From positions 1 through 6,681 of the forward strand of contig JAQVNZ010000040.1 in NCBI GenBank assembly GCA_028702895.1: a DNA stretch of 6,681 nt, given 5' to 3'. This DNA is from Candidatus Iainarchaeum sp. Lineage in GTDB: Archaea > Iainarchaeota > Iainarchaeia > Iainarchaeales > JAAZKV01. The position numbers and the translations under genes were made by a program. Below the pieces are notes generated by a model. That model was not told where the DNA came from and ran no database searches. It saw nothing but the letters and a program-made list of their open reading frames with translations. Positions 1-5,819 of this stretch are shown in pieces (within the stretch, counting starts at the first letter, position 1; every line of letters starts with the position of its first letter).

Positions 1-1098
1 TTTTATTTTGCAGCATTATATGATGCGTTTTTTGCAGAATCATTTTTTTCTTCTGAAGTAAAACGCGCTGATATTAATGATTTAGAAAAAGAAATAAATG
101 CTATTTCAGAAAATGTTAATTTTAATTCATTGTGGGCTAACTTGTTTTTTGATCATTCTGGTTTTTATGCTAAAAATGCTGTTTTTGAAAGAGAACTCAA
201 TCGTACTAATGCTAGTGATTCGTTAATGATTACTTCTTTTGATTTATTAATATTGTCAAAAAAAATTGAAGATGCTAGATTTGAAGTAATTAATTATCTT
301 AATAATACTAAATTTGATGGTTATGTTAGTGAAGATATTGTTGATTCTGGATTAGGATCTAAAATTGAAATAACTTATGTTCAAAAACCAAATGTAGGTA
401 TTTATATTTCTCTATTATTGCTTTGTGTTCTTATTTTATTATTAGTTTTTGTTGTGATTGGAGTAAAATCTAGTCGAAATAGAGGTTTACGTTCAATTTC
501 TCGTGCTGAAAAAATTGATTTTTTGTTAAATAGGTTAGATAAGGCTCTTTCTCAAAAAAAGATTAGTGACGCAGAATATTTTTTCTTGAAAAAAAATTAT
601 GATTCTGAATATAGTGCATTAAAAGATTTTAGAGAAGAGCGTTCAATAATTACTTTGAATCTGGATGAATCTAAATCAAAATTAAATGCTTTACAAAAAG
701 GATTAAAGGATTTAAAAAAACATTATTCTGCTGGTTTAATAATTCCTGAAGATTATGCTAAAAATTTGGCCGATGTTAATTTACAAATAATTGATATAAA
801 AAATCAAATTCGTATTTTTGAAGAAAAATTATATGCTTCAAGACGAAATAATTTTTCTAGAAGATTTCCAAAAAATAATTCTAATTTTGATAAAAAAAAA
901 GATTCTAATTTAGGTAAGAAAAATGATTCGGAGTTTAATGTTAAAGGTACAAGTTCTAAAACTAATAAATTAAGTTATTCTGAATTTGATGTTTTGGGTA
1001 CTGGAGAAAAAGAAAAAGACGAAAAATTAATTGAAGAAAAAGAAAAAATTGCAAGAAGAAAATTGTTAAAAAAGTTTAAGAAAAATAAAAAAGTATGA
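1..1098 (+). CDS. Membrane-anchored protein with coiled-coil cytoplasmic tail, 5'-truncated by window edge
   Basis: The frame is open from base 1 to the TGA at 1096-1098, so the true start lies outside the window and 365 C-terminal residues are visible. A TTG at 130 is not a credible start because coding continues upstream of it. Residues 1-132 look external: they carry three N-glycosylation sequons (N67-R-T, N70-A-S, N101-N-T). One hydrophobic helix follows at about 133-155, then a positive stretch (KSSRNRGLR), which by the positive-inside rule puts the C-terminus in the cytoplasm. The tail has a predicted helical or coiled-coil part (about 165-280) containing two SHOCT-like segments (about 179-204 and 238-263), then a low-complexity linker with a duplicated SEF(N/D)VxGT motif (310-317, 327-334), and ends in a Lys-rich stretch. 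A signal peptide or another helix may lie upstream, out of view. I do not recognise the family. A scaffold, sensor or envelope-anchoring role is possible but unsupported. It is convergent with the SMC gene. Confidence 0.85.
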   Translation, partial: FYFAALYDAFFAESFFSSEVKRADINDLEKEINAISENVNFNSLWANLFFDHSGFYAKNAVFERELNRTNASDSLMITSFDLLILSKKIEDARFEVINYLNNTKFDGYVSEDIVDSGLGSKIEITYVQKPNVGIYISLLLLCVLILLLVFVVIGVKSSRNRGLRSISRAEKIDFLLNRLDKALSQKKISDAEYFFLKKNYDSEYSALKDFREERSIITLNLDESKSKLNALQKGLKDLKKHYSAGLIIPEDYAKNLADVNLQIIDIKNQIRIFEEKLYASRRNNFSRRFPKNNSNFDKKKDSNLGKKNDSEFNVKGTSSKTNKLSYSEFDVLGTGEKEKDEKLIEEKEKIARRKLLKKFKKNKKV

Positions 1099-1102
1099 TT
1101 GA

Positions 1103-1192
1103 TTTTTTTATTTTAAATTTTTTTTATATTATATATTAATGTGTCTTTTTTATATTTTTTTTATCGTGTGATAAATTATAATTAGTTTTTTT
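1103..1192 (+). terminator. T-tract terminator region of the first gene
   Basis: Just after the stop codon the + strand holds a series of uninterrupted T runs: T7 at 1103-1109, T8 at 1118-1125, T6 at 1146-1151, T8 at 1155-1162 and T7 at 1186-1192. Archaeal RNA polymerase terminates at oligo-T tracts without needing a hairpin, so this is a good multi-site terminator for rightward transcription. No strong GC hairpin is seen. The region lies in the 131-bp gap between the two convergent stop codons, and I see no gene in it. Confidence 0.6.
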
Positions 1193-1229
1193 GTTTATTT
1201 AATAAAATTTAATTTTTATTCATTATCGT

Positions 1230-4200
1230 TTATTGTTTTTTATCATCATTTGTTGGTTCTTCATCATTTGAGTTTAATTCTCGAGTATTATTTTTTGTTA
1301 TTTCTTCATTTTCATTTATTGGTTTATTATTATCGTTTTGATTATTTTTTAATTTTAATCCTATTACTGAACTTTGATCTTTGTTTAATGCAACCCCAAC
1401 TATTTGTGTTGCTTTTTTTGTTATAGTATCATTGTGTGTTATGGCAATGAATTGACTATTTTTTGCAATCATTTCAATTAAGCTACCCATTTTCATTGAG
1501 TTTTCTTTATCTAATGCTGCATCAGCTTCATCAAATGCATAAAATGGTGCGGGAGAGTATAATTGTATTGCAAACATGAATGCTAGGGCTGTTAGTGTTT
1601 TTTCTCCACCACTCATGGAATCAATATTTTGTAATTTGCCACCTTTTGGTTTTGCATCAATTATTAATCCGCTTTCTAATGGATTAGTAGGATTAGTTAA
1701 ATCAAGTACCCCTTCTCCATTAAAAAATTTTGAAAACATTTCTTGAAAATTTTTATTAACCTCGTTAAAACAATCCATGAAAACGTTTGTTCTTTTCACA
1801 TCAATTTTATCAATCATATCAAGCACACAAAGTCTTTCAGTTTCAAGTTTACTTGACTTTTCTTGCATTTCATCAACTTCTTTTTTTAATTCAGTAAAAT
1901 TTTCAACAGCTTTCATATTAACTGCGCCAATGCCTTCTATTTTTTTATTTACTATTACTATTCTTTCTTTTAAATCTTCAATTGATTTTTCGTTTATAAT
2001 TTCAATATTTTCAAATTCTTTAAACTCATCATCCAAATCTTTTTTTCTTACGTCTAATCTACTATTTTCTATATTAAATTCGTTTATGTATGATTCTAGT
2101 TTCTTATTTTTTATATTATCCAAATAGATTTCTTTTTCTATTCTCTCAATTTTTAATTCTAATTCATTTTTTTCTTTTAATATTGCTTCATTAGCTTTTT
2201 TTGCAGCATTCATTTCCTTTTCTTTACTAATTAATTCTGTTTCAATTTGTAATAATGCTGGTTTTTTATTTTGTATTTCTTCTAAATTTTGTTTAATTTC
2301 ACCCTCTAACTCTTCATTTTCTATTAGGATTGATTCGTTTCTTGAACTAATTTTGTTTAGTCTAGTGTTTGTTTCTAATAGTTTTGATTCCAAAAAAGAT
2401 TTATTATGTATAAGTTCGTCTTGTTTTTTTATTGTACTTGAATAATTTTCAAATATATTTTCATTTCTAAGTATTTTGAGTTTTTCTTTTAATTTTTCTT
2501 TTTCATTTAGTAAATTATTCATTTTGTTGCTTAATTCGTTTCTTTTATTAATTTGTAAATCAACTGTTTTTTGATTTAATTCAATTTCAATTAATTTAAT
2601 TTTTTTATCAAAATCATTAATTTTACTTTTTGTTTCCCCAATTTCTTCTATTTTTAATGCTAGTTTATTATATATTTTTAATTTTTCTTTTAAATCGTCA
2701 AGTTCATTTAGAATTATGTTTGTTGCATCAACTTGTTTTTTAATTTCTATTTCTTTTTGAATAATAATTTCTTTTTTTTGTGATAACAAAATCGTTTTTC
2801 TTTCTTTTTTAATATCCGATTCACAAACAGGGCATTTTGTAATCTCTTTTTCAAGTTCGTTTATCGCTTTTTTTTCTTCATCAATTTGTGCAGTTAAAAC
2901 ACTTTTTTTATTTCTAATTAATTCTAATAAATTTTCTTTTTGTATAATCGTTTCTTCAATTTTTTTACCATTTAATTCTTTCATTTCTTTTTCGTTTTTT
3001 AATAATTCATCAAGTTTTTTTTCTAATAATTGTTTTTCATTAATACTTTCATTTAACATTTTTGTATTATTTGTTTTTTGTTTTTCCCATTGTTTTACAA
3101 AAACTTCTAAGTCAAATAATTCTTTTCTAAAATTTTCAATGAGTTTATTATTTTCATCTAAACCAAATTCTATTTCTTTTATTTGAGAATTTTTTGTTTC
3201 AACAATTTTTTCTAATTCGGTTTTTTCATATGATAATCCTTGTATTTTTTCATCAATTTTTATTTTTTGTTGATTTAAATTATTTACATTTTCTTCTAAT
3301 TCTATAACTTCTTTTTCCGAATTATTAACCATTTCCGTATTATTCTTAATTTTTAAGTTATTTTTTTCTATTTGATTATTTTTAATTTCAATTCTTTCTT
3401 TTTCCAAATAAAAATTTGATTTTCTTTCTTCAAAATCGCGTCCAATTTTTTCATAAATTTCTTCATTTCCTTTTAATGCTTTTTCATTTAATTCTTTTGC
3501 ACTAATTTTGGTTTGTTCTAATTTTATTTTTAAAAATTCAACATTTTTTTCTATTTCTTCTTTTTTATCAATATTTTCTTTTGTTTCTTTTTCTATTTCA
3601 AATAACCTTTTATCTATTATGTATAATTCTTTTGATATTATTGTGGCTTTGATTTGTTTTCTTTCTTTTTCTAATTCTGCGTGCTCTTTTGCAGCATTCA
3701 TATCTTTTTCCATTTCGTCTAAAAAATTATTTCTTTCACTAAGTATTATTGTTGCTTCTTTTAATCTGGAATCCACTTTATTTAATTCTTTTAAAGCCTC
3801 TTCTTTTTTTTCATCAAATTCGCTTAATCCTGCAATATTATCAATAATTTCTCTTCGTTGAATTGCGGACATTTCAATTATTTTTGTAATATCTCCTTGT
3901 GTTACAATATTGTGTCCCGTAATATCAATGCCTAATTCTACTAGTAAAGAATTTATTTCATTAAGGGTTGTTCTTTTTCCATCTAATCTATAAACACTTT
4001 TTCCTTGTTTATCTATCATTCTACTAACTTCAAATGTTTTGCCATCATTTTTAAGTATTAAATCAACTTTTGCATAATTTTCTTTGGCAGTATTATTTAC
4101 TAGATCAGTTAGTTTTGTTGCTCTTAATGTTTTTAAAGAAGTTATTCCTAGTACAAATAATAGTGCGTCTAAAACATTACTTTTTCCAGAACCATTACTT

Positions 4201-4292
4201 CCAACAATTGCAGTGAATCCACTACTTATTGGTATTTCGGCTTTTTTGAAGGATTTAAAATTTTTTAAAACTAGTTTGATTAATTTGGTCAT
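1230..4292 (-). CDS. smc: SMC-family chromosome ATPase with a Rad50-like zinc hook in place of the hinge
   Basis: SMC proteins are ATP-driven DNA-organising machines. This one is 1020 residues, shorter than the usual 1150-1200. N-terminal head: Walker A GSNGSGKS (31-38), SMC Arg finger R57, Q-loop in VTQGD (Q132), and IIDNIAGLSEFDEKK (149-163), which is an SMC hallmark. N-arm coiled coil runs about 165-486. At the apex is KCPVCESDI with Cys487 and Cys490, the CxxC of a Rad50 zinc hook. C-arm coiled coil runs about 491-785. C-terminal head: IGAVNM (788-793), signature SMSGGEK (892-898), Walker B FYAFDE (917-922, with Asp921 and Glu922), D-loop AALD (925-928) and switch His953 in ITHND. A hydrophilic Asn/Asp/Glu-rich tail follows (about 983-1020). 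No globular hinge sequence is present between the arms. The ATG start is 12 bp after the upstream stop and has GTGAT 3 nt before it. Catalytic residues are all present, so it should be an active ATPase. The middle argues for zinc-mediated dimerisation. The heads are not Rad50-type. Confidence 0.95.
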   Translation of the reverse strand: MTKLIKLVLKNFKSFKKAEIPISSGFTAIVGSNGSGKSNVLDALLFVLGITSLKTLRATKLTDLVNNTAKENYAKVDLILKNDGKTFEVSRMIDKQGKSVYRLDGKRTTLNEINSLLVELGIDITGHNIVTQGDITKIIEMSAIQRREIIDNIAGLSEFDEKKEEALKELNKVDSRLKEATIILSERNNFLDEMEKDMNAAKEHAELEKERKQIKATIISKELYIIDKRLFEIEKETKENIDKKEEIEKNVEFLKIKLEQTKISAKELNEKALKGNEEIYEKIGRDFEERKSNFYLEKERIEIKNNQIEKNNLKIKNNTEMVNNSEKEVIELEENVNNLNQQKIKIDEKIQGLSYEKTELEKIVETKNSQIKEIEFGLDENNKLIENFRKELFDLEVFVKQWEKQKTNNTKMLNESINEKQLLEKKLDELLKNEKEMKELNGKKIEETIIQKENLLELIRNKKSVLTAQIDEEKKAINELEKEITKCPVCESDIKKERKTILLSQKKEIIIQKEIEIKKQVDATNIILNELDDLKEKLKIYNKLALKIEEIGETKSKINDFDKKIKLIEIELNQKTVDLQINKRNELSNKMNNLLNEKEKLKEKLKILRNENIFENYSSTIKKQDELIHNKSFLESKLLETNTRLNKISSRNESILIENEELEGEIKQNLEEIQNKKPALLQIETELISKEKEMNAAKKANEAILKEKNELELKIERIEKEIYLDNIKNKKLESYINEFNIENSRLDVRKKDLDDEFKEFENIEIINEKSIEDLKERIVIVNKKIEGIGAVNMKAVENFTELKKEVDEMQEKSSKLETERLCVLDMIDKIDVKRTNVFMDCFNEVNKNFQEMFSKFFNGEGVLDLTNPTNPLESGLIIDAKPKGGKLQNIDSMSGGEKTLTALAFMFAIQLYSPAPFYAFDEADAALDKENSMKMGSLIEMIAKNSQFIAITHNDTITKKATQIVGVALNKDQSSVIGLKLKNNQNDNNKPINENEEITKNNTRELNSNDEEPTNDDKKQ
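2823..2834 (-). other. Zinc-hook CPVC codons at the centre of the SMC coiled coil
   Basis: These four codons encode Cys487-Pro-Val-Cys490, within a context (Glu-Ile-Thr-Lys before, Glu-Ser-Asp-Ile-Lys after) much like the Rad50 hook, where two CxxC motifs from two protomers bind one zinc ion. The motif divides the coiled coil into arms of about 320 and 295 residues, the position expected for an apex. The only other cysteines I see in the protein are two in the C-terminal part, so this is the sole CxxC. Confidence 0.85.
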
Positions 4293-4304
4293 TCTATCAC
4301 TTGT

Positions 4305-5084
4305 TTAATTAAAATAATAATATGAAAGTGCTAAACCAATAAATGTCATTGTTATTATTTCTCCTATTGGGGCCGTTATAAAACTTAATTCAAAAAATAA
4401 TCCAAGATTTGTAAAAATTGTTATTATAAAAAAACCGATTAAGAGTAATACTAATATGAACACAAAACTCTTCCAAAATTTATCTGTAGTAAAATCCCAG
4501 CTTTTTTTAATCGCATTTTTAATATTGTTATCTATTGTTGCTGGAATAACAAAAAATAATTTTGTTAAAAACATTGTAAATAAAATGATTAACATAATAG
4601 GTATAATGATTAATGCAAGCACTGAAATGATTTGGTCTGGAAGTACTTCATAAATAAGGTCCATTATTGTAATGAAAAGCGAAAACAAAATTGTTACTAG
4701 TGTACTTATAATAAAAATAAAAAAAGTTAATGAAATTGATTGGCCAATATTTTCAATTGAAGTATTTATTGCAAGTGTTAAATTATTTGTTTTAGCATAG
4801 TTGGCTAAAGTAATAAATGCGATTATGCTAACGGCTAAGACGATAAAGCCTGATGCAAGCATTATAAAAATTTCAAATAAATATTTATTTAAAAATAATA
4901 ACAGAAAATCATTTGTCATAAAAGTATCTAAATAATATATCATTTCAGATAATGGTCGTTCTAAAACAAAACTAGTTAAATTCATTGAAAACAACGAAGT
5001 TATTGTGGCAATTAACATTGGAAAAAAAATTATGGGATTAAAAAGCATTGTTTTTAAGGTTTTTTTTAAAGAATTTAAAATCAT
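4305..5084 (-). CDS. Six-helix integral membrane protein, probable operon partner of the SMC gene
   Basis: This 259-residue protein is strongly hydrophobic with six likely transmembrane helices at about 17-38, 70-94, 117-142, 152-180, 205-228 and 236-257. A short amphipathic N-terminus (residues 1-13, with four lysines) precedes the first helix. Between helices 4 and 5 the loop IPATIDNNIKNAIKKSWDF (180-198) resembles the conserved loop (P...N.AIK.SW) of a broad, poorly characterised class of prokaryotic polytopic proteins related to the membrane domain of glycerophosphodiesterases and to YciC/DUF-type proteins; this resemblance is from memory and is weak evidence. No catalytic or transport motif is visible. 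The ATG at 5084 has only a weak GTG-containing ribosome site. The stop codon is 12 bp from the SMC start on the same strand, which strongly suggests one transcript. Function is unknown. Confidence 0.85.
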   Translation of the reverse strand: MILNSLKKTLKTMLFNPIIFFPMLIATITSLFSMNLTSFVLERPLSEMIYYLDTFMTNDFLLLFLNKYLFEIFIMLASGFIVLAVSIIAFITLANYAKTNNLTLAINTSIENIGQSISLTFFIFIISTLVTILFSLFITIMDLIYEVLPDQIISVLALIIIPIMLIILFTMFLTKLFFVIPATIDNNIKNAIKKSWDFTTDKFWKSFVFILVLLLIGFFIITIFTNLGLFFELSFITAPIGEIITMTFIGLALSYYYFN

Positions 5085-5120
5085 TTTTCAACACTTCAAG
5101 TAATATTTTTAAAATTTTAA

Positions 5121-5151
5121 AAAAACTATTTTTTAAATTTAAATAGTTTTT
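5121..5151. repeat. 11-bp inverted repeat upstream of the membrane protein-SMC operon
   Basis: AAAAACTATTT (5121-5131) is followed, after a 9-base AT spacer, by its exact reverse complement AAATAGTTTTT (5141-5151). It overlaps the candidate TATA box of the leftward operon and lies 37-67 bp from its start codon, so it could be an operator. In sequence this AT-rich, such a repeat can also arise by chance. Confidence 0.55.
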
Positions 5152-5152
5152 C
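5135..5152 (-). promoter_or_regulatory. Candidate promoter of the membrane protein-SMC operon
   Basis: Read on the - strand, this gives GAAAAAC followed by TATTTAAATTT: a purine-rich BRE next to an archaeal-type TATA box. Initiation about 25 nt downstream would be near 5110-5113, leaving a leader of about 25 nt before the ATG at 5084. Spacing is right, but AT-rich DNA offers many TATA-like strings. Confidence 0.5.
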
Positions 5153-5189
5153 ACAAAATTAATTCTATTAATTTTAATTCGATTAATTT

Positions 5190-5219
5190 TTACTTAATTA
5201 ATTTATACTTATTAAGTAA
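5190..5219. repeat. 9-bp inverted repeat in the divergent intergenic region
   Basis: TTACTTAAT (5190-5198) and ATTAAGTAA (5211-5219) are exact reverse complements separated by 12 bases. It lies near the middle of the region between the divergent genes. About one such match is expected by chance in a stretch of this composition and length, so the functional claim is weak. Confidence 0.35.
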
Positions 5220-5300
5220 TTGATATTTAAATACCCTTCTATTTTAATCAATAATTATTTTGCTTGTGTGTTTTGTTTAGCCTTTTTTATTTTAAAATTG

Positions 5301-5325
5301 AGCTTTTAAGAAGATTTTAAAAGCT
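5301..5325. repeat. Inverted repeat overlapping the L44e promoter
   Basis: AGCTTTTAA (5301-5309) pairs exactly with TTAAAAGCT (5317-5325). A G-T and an A-T pair extend it inward to a 3-base loop. It includes two G/C pairs per arm, making it less likely to be accidental than the other repeats here. The right arm covers the candidate TATA box, so a dimeric regulator bound here would block initiation. Confidence 0.5.
5308..5322 (+). promoter_or_regulatory. Candidate promoter (BRE plus TATA) of the L44e gene
   Basis: AAGAAGA (5308-5314), a purine-rich BRE, is followed by TTTTAAAA (5315-5322). Initiation about 25 nt downstream would fall near 5345, giving a leader of about 15 nt that still includes the GGTGA ribosome site. 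A competing TATA-like string, CATATA at 5329-5334, would start transcription too close to the start codon to keep that site. Confidence 0.55.
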
Positions 5326-5349
5326 TTGCATATACTTTTCAATTAGACT

Positions 5350-5354
5350 GGTGA
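5350..5354 (+). promoter_or_regulatory. Ribosome binding site that fixes the L44e start
   Basis: GGTGA matches the archaeal Shine-Dalgarno core (GGAGGTGAT) and sits 5 nt before the ATG at 5360. It includes the GTG at 5351, so that GTG is better read as part of the ribosome site than as an initiation codon. Confidence 0.7.
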
Positions 5355-5359
5355 ATAAA

Positions 5360-5638
5360 ATGGAATTTCCTAAAGAAAAAAAAATTTATTGTAAAAAGTG
5401 TAAAAAACATACTAAACACAAATTAAAAGAATTTAAATCTGGTAAAGGCAGAACTCTTGCCCAAGGTAATCTTAGACACGATAAAAACACTAATCATGGT
5501 TATGGTGGAAAATACAAATTTGTTGCAACTGTTAAAAAACAGAATAAAACTCCTACATTTGTAGCAGAATGTGCTGATTGTAAAGCAAAAGTACCATATT
5601 CTCTAGGAAAAAGAATGAAAAAAGTAAAACAAGAATAA
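5360..5638 (+). CDS. rpl44e: Large ribosomal subunit protein L44e
   Basis: L44e (eL42 in the unified naming) is a small zinc-binding protein of the large ribosomal subunit near the E site, shared by archaea and eukaryotes. With the ATG at 5360 it has 92 residues, the normal archaeal length, and begins MEFPKE, as archaeal homologues begin with a similar M-x-x-P-K-E. Two CxxC pairs form the zinc site: Cys11 and Cys14 (YCKKCKKHTKH) and Cys71 and Cys74 (ECADCKAK). Between them is the basic RNA-binding middle with the family's GxGGK-type segment (GYGGKYKF, 47-54). The frame could be extended by three codons to a GTG at 5351, but that codon lies inside the ribosome site. In many archaea this gene precedes rps27e and the eIF2-alpha gene; here it stands alone, followed by a repeat array and an unrelated gene. 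Confidence 0.97.
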   Translation: MEFPKEKKIYCKKCKKHTKHKLKEFKSGKGRTLAQGNLRHDKNTNHGYGGKYKFVATVKKQNKTPTFVAECADCKAKVPYSLGKRMKKVKQE

Positions 5639-5654
5639 AATTTAGAATATTTTA

Positions 5655-5756
5655 CTTATTTTTAGTTTATTCTTATTTTTAGTTTATTCTTATTTTTAGT
5701 TTATTCTTATTTTTAGTTTATTCTTATTTTTAATTTATTCTTATTTTTAGTTTATT
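5655..5756 (+). repeat. Six tandem copies of a 17-bp T-rich unit after the L44e gene
   Basis: The unit CTTATTTTTAGTTTATT repeats head to tail at 5655, 5672, 5689, 5706, 5723 and 5740. Five copies are identical; the fifth has one G-to-A change at 5733. The array decays after 5756 into related AT-rich sequence. It begins 16 bp after the L44e stop codon. Each unit has a T5 run on the + strand, so the array offers six evenly spaced oligo-T sites and could serve as a redundant terminator for the L44e transcript. There are no unique spacers, so it is not a CRISPR. No reading frame of note uses it. Confidence 0.9.
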
Positions 5757-5790
5757 TCTTATTAATTTTATAATTAATTTTTTAGTTTTG

Positions 5791-5798
5791 TTTATAAT
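5791..5798 (+). promoter_or_regulatory. Candidate TATA box of the winged-helix gene
   Basis: TTTATAAT lies about 22-29 nt before the ATG at 5820. Initiation 25 nt downstream would coincide with the start codon, implying a leaderless transcript; fittingly, no ribosome site is seen before the ATG. The flanking BRE position is not purine-rich, so support is modest. TTTTATAATT at 5766-5775 is an alternative. Confidence 0.4.
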
Positions 5799-5819
5799 TT
5801 GTTTTTTTCTAGTATCTAT

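Noticed and set aside
130..132. TTG as the start of the first gene
   Set aside because: The same frame is open without a stop back to base 1 with similar composition, so the gene begins outside the window.
1777..2127. Ser/Phe-rich frame on the + strand within the SMC gene
   Set aside because: It is the antisense of Glu/Lys-rich coiled coil; the composition is an artefact of the opposite strand.
2201..3701. EK-x-MNAAK octapeptide occurring in both SMC arms (195-202 and 691-698)
   Set aside because: The copies are not at equal distances from the hook and are short; similar strings are expected in Glu/Lys/Ala coiled coils.
3508..3861. Second Ser/Phe-rich + strand frame within the SMC gene
   Set aside because: Antisense of the N-arm coiled coil, with no start signal or family resemblance.
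1230..4292. Plain Rad50 identity for the SMC-family protein
   Set aside because: Only the hook is Rad50-like; the Walker A, signature and Walker B contexts and the IGAVNM segment are of SMC type.
4084..4653. Short + strand frames at 4084-4308 and 4456-4653
   Set aside because: They are antisense to the SMC head and to the membrane protein, whose protein features are convincing.
5351..5353. GTG as the start of L44e
   Set aside because: It lies inside the GGTGA ribosome site, and the ATG at 5360 gives the normal family length and N-terminus.
5085..5359. tRNA or C/D-box RNA in the divergent region
   Set aside because: No cloverleaf and no box C (RTGATGA) and box D (CTGA) pairing could be found.
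5655..5756. CRISPR array
   Set aside because: The units are contiguous 17-bp copies with no spacers and no cas gene nearby.
5799..5801. TTG as the start of the winged-helix gene
   Set aside because: It would add seven residues outside the domain; the ATG at 5820 fits the domain edge and promoter spacing better.
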